Assembly: GCA_037693485.1 (NCBI GenBank)
Contig: CM075346.1
Coordinates: 48,716,001-48,780,000 of the forward strand
Direction: 5' to 3'
Source: Kitagawia praeruptora
Lineage: Eukaryota; Streptophyta; Magnoliopsida; Apiales; Apiaceae
DNA: 64,000 bases
Position 1 is the first letter of the stretch, and every line of letters starts with the position of its first letter. This document shows, in pieces, positions 47,440 to 59,958 of this stretch. Under the pieces are notes generated by a model, which was given only the letters and a program-made list of their open reading frames with translations, was not told the origin of the DNA and searched no databases. The translations under genes and the position numbers were made by a program.

Positions 47440-50358
47440 TGTCCCCTCATCACTGATTATAGCACGTGGTGTCCCGAAACGCATGAAAATTTGCTTATGC
47501 AAGAAATTCAATACCACCTTAGCATCATTGGTCGGCAATGCCTTAACCTCGACCCATTTAGACACGTAATCCACTGCCAACAGAATGTATTGATTATTGC
47601 ATGAAGAAACAAAAGGTCCCATGAAGTCAATTCCCCAAACATCAAAGATCTCCACCTCTAGAAGCATGTTAAGAGGCATCTCGTTCCTTCTAGATATATT
47701 TCCAACCCTCTGACATCGATCACAACTCATTACAAACCGATGAGCATCCTTAAACAAGGTAGGCCAATAGAAACCTGCTTGTAGCATACGAGCTGATGTC
47801 TTTTCTCCACCATAATGGCCACCATAAATTATTGAGTGGCAATCTCGCAACACACTCTCCGTCTCACTACACGGAATACATCGTCTGATCATCTGGTCTA
47901 CTTCTTGTCTAAACAGAAATGGCTCATCCCAACGGTACCACTTCACATCATGTAAAAACTTCTTCTTTTGAGCACTCGAAAGATCTGGAGGAATAACATT
48001 GCTCACCAAATAGTTCACATAATCTGCAAACCATGGTTCTTCATCTTGCACCCCAAACAGCTGCTCATCTGGAAAAGATTCATTAATAAGAGATTTGTTA
48101 TGCGAATCCTTACCGTGATCCTCCAAGCGTGAGAGAGGAATCGCTACTTGATTTTCCGTGCCTTTCCTATCTTTGATTTCCACATCAAACTCTTGCAATA
48201 GAAGCACCCAACGAATCAATCTAGGCTTTGAATCCTTCTTCGACATGAGATATGGAATAGCAGCATGATCCGTGTACACAATCACCTTAGTGCCAAACAA
48301 GTAAGACCTGAATTTCTCGAAACCATAGAAAACTGTTACCAACTCTTTCTCTGTAGTGGTGTAGTTAAGCTGGGCATCATTAAGAGTTTTACTAGCATAG
48401 TAAACCACATGAAAAAATTTATCCTTCCTTTGCCCAAGCACAGCTCCAACAGCATAGTCACTAGCATCACACATTAGCTCGAACGGTTCCTCCCAATTAG
48501 GTACGGTAATGACATGTGTAGTAGTCAATTTCTTCTTCAACAGCTTAAAAGATGCAAGGCACTCATCATTAAACTTGAAAGGAATATCCTTCTCCAACAA
48601 ATTACACAACGGTTTAGAGATTTTCGAGAAGTCTTGAATGAATTGCCGATAGAATCCCGCATGACCAAGAAAACTGTGAATTCCTTTAACAGAGATAGGT
48701 GGAGGAAGATTTTCAATTGTCTCCACCTTGGCCTTATCCACTTCAAGCCCCTTGCTAGATACCTTGTGCCCAAGAATGATCCCCTCTTGCACCATAAAGT
48801 GACACTTCTCCCAATTAAGTACCAAATTAGTCTCCACACAATGCTTCAATACCAAACCAAGATTATGCAAGCACTCATCATATGAAGTACCAAAAACTGA
48901 GAAATCATCCATGAAAACCTCCACATTCGTGCCAATCATGTCTGAGAAAATAGCCATCATGCAACTTTGAAAAGTAGCAGGAGCACCACAAAGTCCGAAA
49001 GAGACTCGACGAAAAGCAAAAGTGCAAAAAGGACATGTGAATGTGGTCTTCTCTTGATCTTCCGGAGAAATGCAAATCTGATTGTAGCTCGAATAACCAT
49101 CAAGTAAACAATAAAACTCGTGTCCCGCCAACCTGTCTAACATCTGATCAATGAAAGGAAGAGGAAAGTGGTTTTTTCTCATGGCTTTATTGAGCTTCCT
49201 ATAGTCCATGCAAACTCTCCACCCCGTGACTGTCCGAGTAGGGATGAGCTCATTCTTCTCATTAGCAATAACTATCATGCCTCCTTTCTTTGGCACACAT
49301 TGAACCGGACTCACCCAAGAACTGTCTGAGATAGGATAGATAATACCCGCATCTAACCACTTTAGAATTTCCTTCTTCACCACCTCTTTCATAATAGGAT
49401 TGAGTCTTCGCTGATGTTCAACAGTAGGCTTAGCTCCTTCCTCTAGCAGAATTTTGTGCATGAAATAAGAAGGGTTGATTCCCTTAATATCTGCTATGGT
49501 CCAACCAATTGCTGACTTGAACTCCCTCAGAATTCGCAAGAGCTTCTCTTCCGCACTAGCTGACAAGTTAGAGGCAATAATAATAGGTAATGTATATGCA
49601 TCACCAAGAAAAGCATACCTCAAGTGCTCCGGAAGTGGTTTGAGTTCAAGTGTAGGAGCTTCTTCAATAGATGGTTTAAGACGCCCCTCCGAATTTTTAA
49701 GTTTCGCTAACCCAAGAGATTCAAAAGGCAAGTCAAATCTCCTTTTCCAAGGAGCTGAATTTAGCTGCTGAAGTTGCTCGGCTATTTCCTCATCTTCAAA
49801 ATCAGAATCCCCCACTAAAACTTTCTCCAACGAATCTGACTTTAGCAACTGCTCAATCTCCATCGAAACTGCAAAATCAACAAAATCCACCTTCAAACAT
49901 TCTTCTTCATCTGAGGTAAATTTCATTGCATTGAAGATGTTAAAAGTGACATTCTGGTCTTGCACCCTCATGGTGAGTTCCCCTTTCTGCACATCGATCA
50001 AAGTTCTTCCCGTAGCCAAGAACGGTCTTCCCAAGATTATGGGAATCTTCTTATCTTCCTCAAAATCCAAGATAACAAAATCAGCAGGAAATATGAGTTT
50101 ATTAACTTTTACCAAAACATCCTCCACTACGCCTCTAGGATATGTAACTGAACGATCAGCCAACTGCAAAGAGATGTTGGTAGGCTTCAGTTCCGGTAGA
50201 CCGAGTTGCATGTAGACTGACAAGGGCATGAGATTGATGCTAGCTCCCAAGTCACACAAGCACTTCTCAAAAGACAAATTACCAATAGTGCATGGAATAG
50301 TAAAGCTACCAGGATCCTTAAGTTTTGGAGGTAATTTTTTTGCAACACAGCACTGCAC
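47440..50358 (-). pseudogene. Athila pol: protease, RT, RNase H and N-terminal integrase
   Basis: Open from about 50358 to the CACTA boundary. Domains in order: aspartic protease (CDLGASINLMPLS, then IILGRPFLATG); reverse transcriptase (CVPKKGGM, VCMDYRKLNK, FMDDFSVFG); RNase H (LMCDASDYAVGAVLG, YTTTEKELV, YTDHAAIPYL); integrase zinc-binding H/C block (HYGGEKTSARMLQ, CDRCQRVG) and the start of the core (WGIDFMGPF, AIISDEGTH). At 47439 the frame runs into the CACTA end and stops at 47305. The integrase remainder is at 41305-40613. It is one base out of frame with gag, the shift falling at a run of seven A. Otherwise no lesion is seen, so this is a young copy. Confidence 0.9.
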
Positions 50359-52154
50359 TCTTCCGTTAGAGTAACGGTCTCTAATTCCTCGAGCTTCAAC
50401 TTACGAGAGAGAATACCCTTCATGAACTTGGAATAGCTCGGCATCTGTTCAAGAGCTTCCGCAAAAGGAATATTAATCTGCAACTTCTTGAACACCTCTA
50501 AGAACTTAGCAAACTTCTTATCCAAATTCTGCTTCTGGAGTCTTCTAGGATATGGAGGAGGAGGATAGATATGAGTATTCTTTGTAGACTGCTCCGGAGA
50601 AGCTTTAACAGGTTCCTTGCTCTTCTCTAATTCACCATCTTGTTGATCTGCTCCCAAGCCAGAATTCCCAATTTCAGGCACTACAGATTTTTCAACTTGT
50701 TGATTCTGCACTTCTTCATCTTCTTTAGCGGCTGATTTAGGATCTGATGTAACCTTTCCCGATCTCAAAGTCACAGCTTTCACCTGTTCTTTGCCATCCC
50801 TCCTACCTGGATTAGTCTCTGTATCACTAGGAAGAGTTCCTTGTGGCCTACTAAGTAAAGCACTTGCAAGCTGTCCCGTCTGGTTCTCCAAAGTTTTAAG
50901 AGCAATTGCCTGACTTTTAATCATCAACCTCAACTCATCCATCTCTGATTTTTCATTAGTAGATTGCCCCGCACTAGCCTGGGGTTGTTGTTGCTGAAAT
51001 CCTGGAGGTTGATAAGGATGCCTTGGAGCATACGGCTGTTGATAGCCCTGATTGAATGGCTTAGCTTGCTGTCTCTGAAACTGTTGATAAGGTTGTTGTT
51101 GAGCACCTTGATTGTTGCTCCAGCTGAAATTAGGATGATTCCGATTATTAGGATGATAAGTAGCTGGAACTGGTGCAACATGTCTCTGGAAATTACTCAC
51201 GAAATGTGCTGATTCAGAAGATATAGCACACTGATTCGTCTCATGTGCGCCCGCACATAGCTCACAAACACTAGCCACCTGCTGAACTCCATAATTTGCA
51301 AGAGAATCCACCTTCATAGTCAAAGCCTTCAACTGAGCTGCAATAGCTGAAGCCGTATCCACTTCAAAAATACCTGCTACCTTACCTTGAGAAAGCCTTT
51401 GGGTTGGATTCTGATATTCATTAGCAGCCATCGTCTCAATAAGTTCATAAGCTTCATCGTAGCTCTTAGCCCATAAAGCTCTTCCTGATGTTGCATCTAG
51501 CATAGGTCTAGACTGTGCTCCTAACCCATTGTAGAAACTATTAATCACCATCCAGTCAGGCATGCCATGATGTGGACACCTACGAAGCATCTCCTTGTAT
51601 CGCTCCCAAGCCTCACACAAAGATTCTCCAGATGGCCGCTGAAATTGAGTTAGCTGGTTCCTTATTGCTACAGTTTTCGCCATAGGGAAGAATTTAGTAA
51701 GAAACTTCTGAGCAAGATCCTCCCATGTAGTAATGGAACCAGGTGGTAGAGAGTGTAACCAGCCCTTAGCCTTATCCCTCAGAGAGAATGGGAAAAGTCT
51801 CAACTTGATAGCATCATCCGACACACCATTGAACTTGAAAGGATCACAGATCTCGATAAAGTCCCGAATATGCATGTTAGGATCCTCCGTAGAAGCTCCC
51901 CTAAATTGAACCGAATTCTGTACCATCTGAATAGTGCCCGGCTTGATTTCAAAGTTATTAGCTATGATAGCCGGCCTGATAATACTAGACTGGATGTCAT
52001 TGATCTTCGGCTGAGAATATTCCTTCAAAGCCTTAGCTGCTGCTGCATCTGCCATCCCTACTATAGTTTCAGATTCCTCTTTCTTATTATCTATATTCTC
52101 TACAAGATCGTCTTCTGCCAGTTCTTCCAAACGAGCTTATAAGCGTGTTCGCAT
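50187..52154 (-). pseudogene. Athila gag
   Basis: The ATG at 52154-52152 is followed by a TAA at codon 6 (52139-52137). The frame is then open to 50187, about 647 codons, and includes an internal ATG (GMADAAAAKA). It carries the retrotransposon-gag core (KLRLFPFSLRDKAKGWLHSL, TTWEDLAQKFLTKFFP, ESLCEAWERYKEMLRRCPHH), a CELCAGAHETNQC zinc knuckle, a Gln/Pro-rich stretch, and a C-terminal part leading to protease. It overlaps pol by about 170 bases in the -1 frame. Confidence 0.85.
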
Positions 52155-52270
52155 ACAAACTTAAGTACCTGAAACACCACAAAACAAACAAACTAAATAA
52201 AAATCCGAGTCATTGAACGCTAACGACCACTATTGACAAGCACAAAAACTAAAAATAAAACACCGATGAT

Positions 52271-52287
52271 CCCCGGCAGCGGCGCCA
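52271..52287 (-). other. Primer-binding site of the Athila element
   Basis: Minus strand TGGCGCCGCTGCCGGGG, the standard Athila-group primer site, six bases from the LTR end. Confidence 0.85.
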
Positions 52288-52293
52288 AAAACT

Positions 52294-54863
52294 TGTTAAC
52301 ACAAAATCACGCAAGTATACGTGGTCACAAGTAATATAATTCAAGTTCGTTCCACAGAGATCTGGTTATAGTTCTATTCAGTAGATGCACCTATTCAACA
52401 ATGTATGACTTTAATTCACTGCTAAGAAAAGTAACAATTTGGGATTTTTGAGTAACTAAATTAACTAAGATGCAAATTAACAAAAATAAAGAATAAATTA
52501 GCTAAGAGAATTAAATCGAATTACTTATATGAGAATAAACATGGGATCCTAACTTCATTAAATACTTCACTTAGATCTGACGCCTTTAATCACTATATGC
52601 AATGGTTTTGATATCTGATTGGATAACACGAAACAAGTACGCGCTACCTGTCAGCATACGTATACCAAACTAAACATACATCCACAAAAGAGATAGAAGA
52701 TGAATAGACGCCAATTATGCTTAGACCCTATATGTCTATAGAATTTGAAAACATAACGGTTGAAGAGCAAGTTATCCATTAAGATCACATAGGGCAGTAT
52801 ACGTATTTTCATCTCACACCACGAATCATATTGATAAACAACTATGAACCTATGCTAGCATGACAAGTTCTAAATCTCAAGATCCACTTTCACTTCACAA
52901 GAGATTAACAAATTAGATATTCGCGACGCATCTATCAATTAAGCATAACCATACGAGGATATCAATTATACACCACACACAAATCTTTAAAGCATCAAGA
53001 TACTAAGTTCTATAAATAACTCTGTTAGAATCCCATGACAACGATTAGCTCATAATTGAACCGTTCATCGTCATGGGATTTGATGAAAACATAATAATAA
53101 ACAAGATATTGAAGAAAGAAGCAATAATATTATTAAAACTAAGAGTTGAGAAAACAAATCTATAATCCAAGGTATACAAAAGATGAAGTAGATCTAGATC
53201 CGCGCTTGTCACCGTGCGTTGAATCCTTCTCTCCTTTTCTCCCTTGCAGATCTAAGCTATGTTACAATAAAAAAAAACTCCCCGAATTACAATGCTAAGA
53301 TGTGTTTAAAGAGGCTCTAGATTTCTTGCCCAACAAGAATTTACCTTCTATTACAATTAGAATTCAATTAAGGTACTAAAAACTGCCCAAAATACAATTA
53401 GAACTTGAAAAGGGCAAAACATTAATTTCCCTGCTCCCAACAGTCTGCTTGTCTTGCTTCCTGCTCTCACCACATGCAGCCTGCTCGTGCAACACCAGTC
53501 CCATGTTGTATAAAATCTCCCAAGCTTCGCGTGGGCATTCGCGTGGGCAGTAAGATCGCTGAAAACGGACTTCTAGAACTCCAGATATGGCCAAAATAGG
53601 GTAGACTGCGCAACCGTCCCGGAAAATCCGAATTTTAATTAGTTTAACCTCAAAACACGATAGAAGCATCACCTTAATCGATATTCTTGCAAGCCTGCTG
53701 TAATATCCCGTAATTTTTAGAATAATATTAATAAAGAATAAGAGAATAAAAAGGATTAAAATTAGATAATAAATAGGATTTAAAATTGGTTTAGCTTAAT
53801 TGGGCCTAAAATATGGATCGGATTTGAATACAGATAACTTGTAGGTTTGGACATAGGGTTTTGTAACATTATAAATACATCTTATACTTCTTCCTCGTTT
53901 TTTTAACAAAATTCGTAGGTCTATTCTTCATACAATTCATTGATTCTGGACTTTTCGGAAAGGTCTTTTCGTGCTCTACAACTTTCGTTCTTTGAGTTTT
54001 TCAAGAAAGCATCGTTTAGAGGGTCAAAAAGTCAAAATACAGATCTGGTCTGAATTGAATACATGATCTAGGATGATTTGATTCTTGTTTTTCCGTGTCG
54101 AGGTAAGTTTCTAATTGATTCTTGCTAGTGTTTTCCAAATTATGTGTTATGTGTACGTATTTGTTATCAAACTTGGGCTAAGTGATTATATTTTGAAGTT
54201 ATATGTATTATTGTATATATGTGTTATGTGTAAGCAAAAGTCTTGGGACTCTGATTTATGCCATGGTTTGCGAAAATAAGAATAAGAATAAGGACCGAGT
54301 CACCGGGTTGTAGTGGCAGTTTTATGAAAATTTAGGACCGTTATCACCGGGTTGTAGTGGTCGTGGTATGAATTATGGGTTTCAAGTTATTGTTGTTATG
54401 TGCTATCGAATTGTGATAGAATAAGAATAAGTGCATCGTAAGTGATTATTTCGTGTATCGTATTATGTCATATTGATTATCTTGTATAATATGTGTATAC
54501 ATGTTACTTGGCCTTACTAGTTGGATCGATTGGTTACTTGCTGGGCTGTATAGCTCATTACTTACAATTTTCAGGTTTGGCATAAGATCAAGCTGAGGTG
54601 CATTCGAGTTTAAGGATCTTAGGTTCAGAGTAGATCGTCATCGTTAGCTGCGCTTTTGTAATAAGTACATTTGTAATTGACTTTTGTATTAATAATTTTT
54701 TTTATTTGTTTTAGTTTTCGATTTAGAATTAATAGTCCGAAAAGTCGGGTTGTTACACTGCACATCTACACAAAACACATCAAAACTATAACAAACTTGA
54801 GTCCAAGACAATCAATTTAAGCCGATATGGAACGTTCCAAGTGGATATAAAATCCATTTATCA
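52294..54863 (-). repeat. 5' LTR of the Athila element (interrupted)
   Basis: On the minus strand it starts TGATAAATGGATTTTATATC at 54863 and ends GTGTTAACA at 52294. With the nested 1.06-kb solo LTR removed it is about 1.5 kb. The following bases ATAAT (54864-54868) would be the target duplication, but the partner side is lost. Confidence 0.82.
53699..54757 (+). mobile_element. Solo LTR, 1.06 kb, inside the Athila LTR
   Basis: Starts TGTAATATCCCG and ends CGGGTTGTTACA, with CTGC on both sides (53695-53698 and 54758-54761) as a 4-bp match to a target duplication. Removing it rejoins the Athila LTR. No coding region is inside. Its termini resemble Gypsy LTRs; the lineage is not certain. Confidence 0.75.
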
Positions 54864-56459
54864 ATAATTCATTTAACCTAGCCAACCAAGGGAACAAAGC
54901 AAGCAAAACATCATCTCTCTCCTTTTTCACCCCATTCGGCAAAATAAGAAATTCCAAAACAAAAATCCAACTTCCAACCATTGTTTGATCTTGTAATTTT
55001 TATGGTGAGTCTTACATTTCATAAAAATGATCTCCTCAAAATCTTAGCTTCAAACTCATCTTTTTCCATTTTCAAAAAAATCAACAAAGAGGAGGGTGAA
55101 TAGTGTTTTCATGAACTAATCTTGATTTTTCTTGATTTCTTTGGTTGATCTAGAAAGCTTAAGCACTCCTAAGGACCATACCAAGATTTGTAAGGCTAGT
55201 ACATACTCTCAAGAAGGTATAACAACTTGAAACCCTAGATTTACTTTGAGTTTTATGCATGTTCTTGATGGATCTAGCCTAGTTATGATTATGTTAATGT
55301 TATAAGCATGATTAGTTAGTGGTTTAGTTATTTTAGTAAGAGATGATGATCTTGTTGGTTTAGCATGATGTTCTTGGACTGATAAAGATGAGAATCATGT
55401 GTATAAGTTGGATTTGTGCCCGGTGTGGCTTGGTATTGTTGTTATGATTTTTAGAACGTTCGATTTATAGCCGTCATAATGCCCGATTTTCGTTAAACCT
55501 TGAAAACCGTGCATCACAGTAGGCTTAATTCACTGCCTAGCTTCGTAATCTGCCATGTTAAGATAGATTATGTTATGAGCTTCGTTTTGATATAAATTTC
55601 GTATGAAATGGACTTACGGTTTAGGAGTTATGATTAAATTTGTAAAAGTGGGTCGAAACCGTAAACGAAAGTTCGTAACTGAAATTGGATTCCTTTAATA
55701 TTGCGAAATCAGTGGCGAATCTTGATAATTAAATATTAGAGGTAAAAGGGAAGGTGTGGGAGAAAACCACAAGTCAAATGGATCGTTTTCCGATTTTATA
55801 AAAATGTTCGAATCAAGGTTAAACGCGAACGAACCCCTAAAAGCATACTTGGTTATGACTTTGGTAAATGACTTAGAAAACAGGCGATAAAACTCGTGGT
55901 ATAATCTTGATTTGTAAATGATCGACCTTAACAACTTACATGGTTTTAGTATGTATCAAGTGTGAGTATGATGACATGTCATAACAGCGAGCAAATGTCG
56001 AATTGTATCGGTGATAAAAAGAGTTACACTAAGAAGTGTATAACGAGATAATTCTAAAACGTGTTTCGACTTAAGTAGAGTGTATACATAACCTTTTTAA
56101 TATGTTAAGTGATTAATCCCGAACACCTTGGCTATTTATAGATCGCCAGACTGACCCGGGGCACGCTACAACTACCTCCACCCGCACTCGATTTCCAGGC
56201 AAGTTCAAATCCATTTTAAAGGCTGTTGTTGTGAATATATATATATGCTTTCTGTTATACATATTCCATAGCATGCATGCCTACTTTCAAAGTCATGTTG
56301 ATATACTTGTTCCCTAAATTATTGTTGGCTTATAAGCTAGATAGTTAATATATCAGTTATTAGTCGGATAGTACTAAGACCCTTAGCAAAAGGGCAGATG
56401 ATTCTCATTCTCTGATTGTAGATCGGGAGTCGATATTCCTTTATATATTGATATTATTT

Positions 56460-57330
56460 TCAGAGGAAAATATTTAAGTAATTATTTTCTTTCGGGCGAA
56501 TATTATTGAAATATTCCTTTGAGTTAATGTGATAAATATTATTTGGAATATTCATTCGATATTTAGTTACTCGATGAATATTAACGTTAATATTCATCTA
56601 AAGTTGATTTAATATTCGAATATTATTTCGAACCCTCATTTAAGTTACTTACTTACAGAATATTCATTCAAGTTTATTTACTCAATAAATAATATTTTGA
56701 ATATTCATTAAAGAGTATTTATTTAATGAATATTATTTTAACATTCATTCGAGCCTTATCTGTTCAAATGAATATTATTTCGAATATTCATTCAAACTCC
56801 AGCTATTCTATAAATATTAGTTTGAACATTGATCCGAACTCAAGTATTCGATAAATATTATTTTAAATATTCCCTTGAGTCGATGTTTATTATCTTTAAA
56901 ATTCATTTAAAGCCGAGTCAATTATTGAATATTATGTCAAATATTCATTCGACAATCATTCCTTCAAGAAATATTATTAAGCTAATGTTCATTATTTATT
57001 CAATGAATATCGTCTCAAATATTCAGTCGATAATTATTTCATCCATACGTATCATTCTTAAGATAAATATTCATTATTTATTCAATGAATATTATCTCAA
57101 ATATCCATTTAATGATTATTTCATCAATAAATATTATTATTAATTTGAATATTCATTATTCGTTCAATGAATATTTATTCAAAGATTATTTCGAGCAACA
57201 CTCTTCCAATATCTGTGACTTAATAAATATTCTTGGAATATTTCTATTAATCATTCGAACTCGTTTCAAAGATGAGTTACTTCATTCACATAGTATCTTC
57301 GACCTTCGAATATTATATGAATTATTTCAG
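56460..57330 (+). repeat. Degenerate AT-rich tandem repeat in the LTR
   Basis: The words GAATATT, ATTCATTCGA and AATATTATTT recur about every 30-40 bp over 870 bases. It is an old, degenerate minisatellite. Frames over it are Ile/Tyr/Asn-rich and not genes. Confidence 0.7.
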
Positions 57331-57577
57331 AGTCTTATTATTATTATTATATTATCAAGGAAGGTTCTCAGTAACTCCATTCTTTATGCTATTCTATTAT
57401 AAGGGAACCTCACTTGAGAAATGTTATTTACCTTGTGACTACCCGGTCATAGTTTGTTGAAACTATTCTTTTCACTCTCAACTTGGTTGTTGTTTATCTA
57501 TTAAATCTTGTGTACCCACTCATCAGTCGAGGGGTAAGAATGTTGGAACAAGTTGATATCCATTAACGAGCAGCAGC

Positions 57578-57787
57578 TTGAGAAATATTGGTGAATCTTC
57601 CTTTCCAGCTAGATACGACTACTTTGTGGAGTCTTTTCAACAAGTATTACACTTGAGGAAAGGGGGAAGATCTTTACGTTTCAGAGTTATGGATGTTATA
57701 CGAACTAGGAGTCGTGTAAGAGGCCGAGTAGCGCCGGTCCATCCCATTGGCCCAACCATTGACCGGGGAGATCTATCAGGGCGGTAG
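57578..57787 (+). other. Small open frame in the Tekay-like LTR (69 codons)
   Basis: Encodes an Arg-rich peptide (VIRTRSRVRGRVAPVHPIGP near the end) in a locally less AT-rich stretch. No family is recognised. It may be chance or a leader frame. Confidence 0.25.
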
Positions 57788-58213
57788 ACAAGTAAATCCG
57801 CCAGTTCTTCCTTCTACCAGTAGTAAAACTAATTTGAGATAAACATGCTGCGACTGATCATCGTAGATGGATGAAAACTCCAGTATTAGTTCATCATCCC
57901 AGATTGAAATCTTCTGCAACACCATCTATGTTGGCAGTGTTGAAAAATGTTGGAAACGGGAATTGCAATATTTTCTACAAGTTCCTCTTTTACAAAAAAT
58001 GATGGTATCTTGCTTATTTCGACATAGCAGATACTTACACGAAATATACAGAATCATTTGAGTTACCTTGTAACTTCATCCTTTATATTGAGCTGGCACT
58101 ATTTTCGTTAATGCATGGCATATGATTTCAAAATATACTTTTGAACTGTCATATATATCACTATGTAGTTATATTATTGTTGGTGGGCTATTGCTCACCC
58201 TTGCTTATTTATT

Positions 58214-58330
58214 ATGTCACAACAACAGCTAGGACTGATGGCCCGCGTCAGGCGCACTCGGCGCAAGCAGGTTACCCGCCCCACAGAACTACCCGCTGAT
58301 GTCATTGCTACCATTGTTGAGGTAGCATAG
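58214..58330 (+). other. Small open frame in the Tekay-like LTR (38 codons)
   Basis: ATG at 58214, TAG at 58328-58330. It begins MSQQQLGLMARVRRTRRKQ, is basic, and is GC-rich compared with its AT-rich surroundings. It lies about 300 bases before the LTR end. No family is recognised. Confidence 0.25.
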
Positions 58331-58630
58331 ATCAGCAGCCAATGGTTTACCATTTTAATTATATGTATCAATAATGTTAATCAACGGCAAAACTTTTAAA
58401 CTTATGATGTTATCCTTTTGGTCTGTAATAACTTATATTCGTAAATTCGTAATGTGAGACTTATTTCAATTTCATCTCTGGGACTATAACTGTGTGTGTG
58501 TGTGAGTGGATATTATTGTGGGGTCACAGCATGTTACTTCTTTATGTTGGACTCAAGTCAAGTGTTATTCATGGATTATGAGACCGTAACGACCCGATCC
58601 CTGACCCCGGATCTGGGGGTGTTACAGAAA

Positions 58631-58642
58631 TGGTATCAGAGA
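58631..58642 (+). other. Primer-binding site of the Tekay-like element
   Basis: TGGTATCAGAGA, complementary to initiator-Met tRNA, four bases after the LTR end. Confidence 0.8.
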
Positions 58643-58792
58643 GAGAGTTATATATCCCAAGAGATGATGCGACGTTATATAATAATAAATTCACTAATAT
58701 AATAAGAACTCTTTCCAAGTTCACCTAAAACCCTTATGGGAACTTTTAAGTATCATGATAGTAATATAGTTCGTCTTGTGTAGGCGAGCGAC

Positions 58793-59380
58793 ATGGCTGC
58801 CCAGGAGGCATCTGCTAGACAGCATGACGAGGATATGTTCCGGACCAGAGACCCGTATTATGAGCACTTGCCTGCTGATGAGGAGGAGGAGGACCCTGGG
58901 GAGGTCCATGCTGATTCTGATACTGAGGTGATTGAGTCAGAGGAGGAGGTCCAGGCAATAGAGGATACTGAGATAGTGGTTGAGGATGTTTATGAGGAGG
59001 ACTCTGAGGAGGACCAGCTTGTACCTGAGGTTAGAGTGATGGAGGGGGATACTGACATGACCATAGAGCAGGTGATGACTGTAGATGAGGGTGCAGAGGG
59101 AGATGTTGATGAGCTCGTGGGTGATGTTGTAGGGAGTTCCGGACTTAGTGTGCCACCCCTCTCTGGTGAGAGAACCCCTACCCCACCACTACTTCATGGG
59201 AGCCCATTTTCTGATGAGTTCAAGGAGCTGACACTAGAGCCGCATAACTTCTTGGTGCACCGACTAACTACAAATCTGGCCATAGCTGAGGCCCGGTTGG
59301 AAGAGTCCCGCAGAGAGCTAGCGGCAAAGAGGGAGGCCCGGTTGGGGAACCAGGGCAGGGGACGTGCCAGGGCTAGATAG
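58793..59380 (+). CDS. Acidic extra frame between LTR and gag
   Basis: ATG at 58793; 195 residues; uninterrupted, unlike the gag-pol beyond it. It is strikingly Glu/Asp-rich (about residues 25-115), then Pro-rich (SVPPLSGERTPTPPLL), and ends in an Arg-rich tail (NQGRGRARAR). Codon use is GC-richer than in the LTR. No domain is recognised. Extra frames upstream of gag are known in several plant Gypsy elements. It may be non-functional. Confidence 0.5.
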   Translation: MAAQEASARQHDEDMFRTRDPYYEHLPADEEEEDPGEVHADSDTEVIESEEEVQAIEDTEIVVEDVYEEDSEEDQLVPEVRVMEGDTDMTIEQVMTVDEGAEGDVDELVGDVVGSSGLSVPPLSGERTPTPPLLHGSPFSDEFKELTLEPHNFLVHRLTTNLAIAEARLEESRRELAAKREARLGNQGRGRARAR

Positions 59381-59958
59381 ATGTATAGGTAGGTGACCGG
59401 CATAGGGCTTAGGGCTCGTATGAGGGTGCGACAGTTACCCAGTGATGGTCACGGCATGGTATCCAGGGCTGATGTAGAGGAGATATTTCGCCTTGCTATG
59501 AGAAGGGTTCGAGCTTTGGCCCACCGTCGTGGCTGACTACATGGATGGTGATGTATTGGTCTAGTTGTCTAGTCTTTTACGGTCATAGTAGTGCCGATTT
59601 TTGGAGAGATAGTCTCAGTGTACTTAGTTTCCCTATTGCAGACTAGACAGATAGACAGCATGTTTCACTTTTGACTAGTTGTTATTCGGATGTTTGTATT
59701 TGCTAAACTATGTTGTATGTTGGATATTGTACCATTTGGTACCTTGTATATATTTATTTCCCTTTCAGTCATTTCAATCTCTCTACGATGCAATCACTAG
59801 CTTGTTATATTATATCGGCATATACTGCTTTCGATTAAAAATTACCATGATATATAGAACTGTGGGATCCTAAATCTAATTATGCATCAATATTGTGAGG
59901 CGAAACCCTCTAAAATAGGTAAATAAACCTAATGTATATTGTCCAAATTTTCAGTAAA
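59381..59958 (+). other. Spacer between the acidic frame and gag
   Basis: Non-coding as far as I can see, ending at the gag ATG (59959). Confidence 0.5.

Larger units (their letters stand above)
39919..54863 (-). mobile_element. Athila-type Gypsy retrotransposon, 3' end lost
   Basis: On the minus strand: LTR 54863-52294 (starts TGATAAATGGATTTTATATC), primer-binding site TGGCGCCGCTGCCGGGG (52287-52271), gag, then pol with protease, reverse transcriptase, RNase H and integrase. The integrase is split by the CACTA transposon (41306-47439). After the integrase end (40613) the element continues to 39919, where the SIRE LTR begins; the 3' LTR is missing. The LTR is also interrupted by a 1.06-kb solo LTR. 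It sits in the LTR of the Tekay-like element at 54864, so it is younger than that. Confidence 0.85.
54864..58626 (+). repeat. 5' LTR of the Tekay-like element, 5' part missing
   Basis: Ends GACCCCGGATCTGGGGGTGT plus TACA at 58626. The start was lost where Athila inserted at 54863/54864, so the true LTR exceeded 3.7 kb. It contains the AT-rich repeat at 56460-57330 and two small open frames. Confidence 0.72.
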
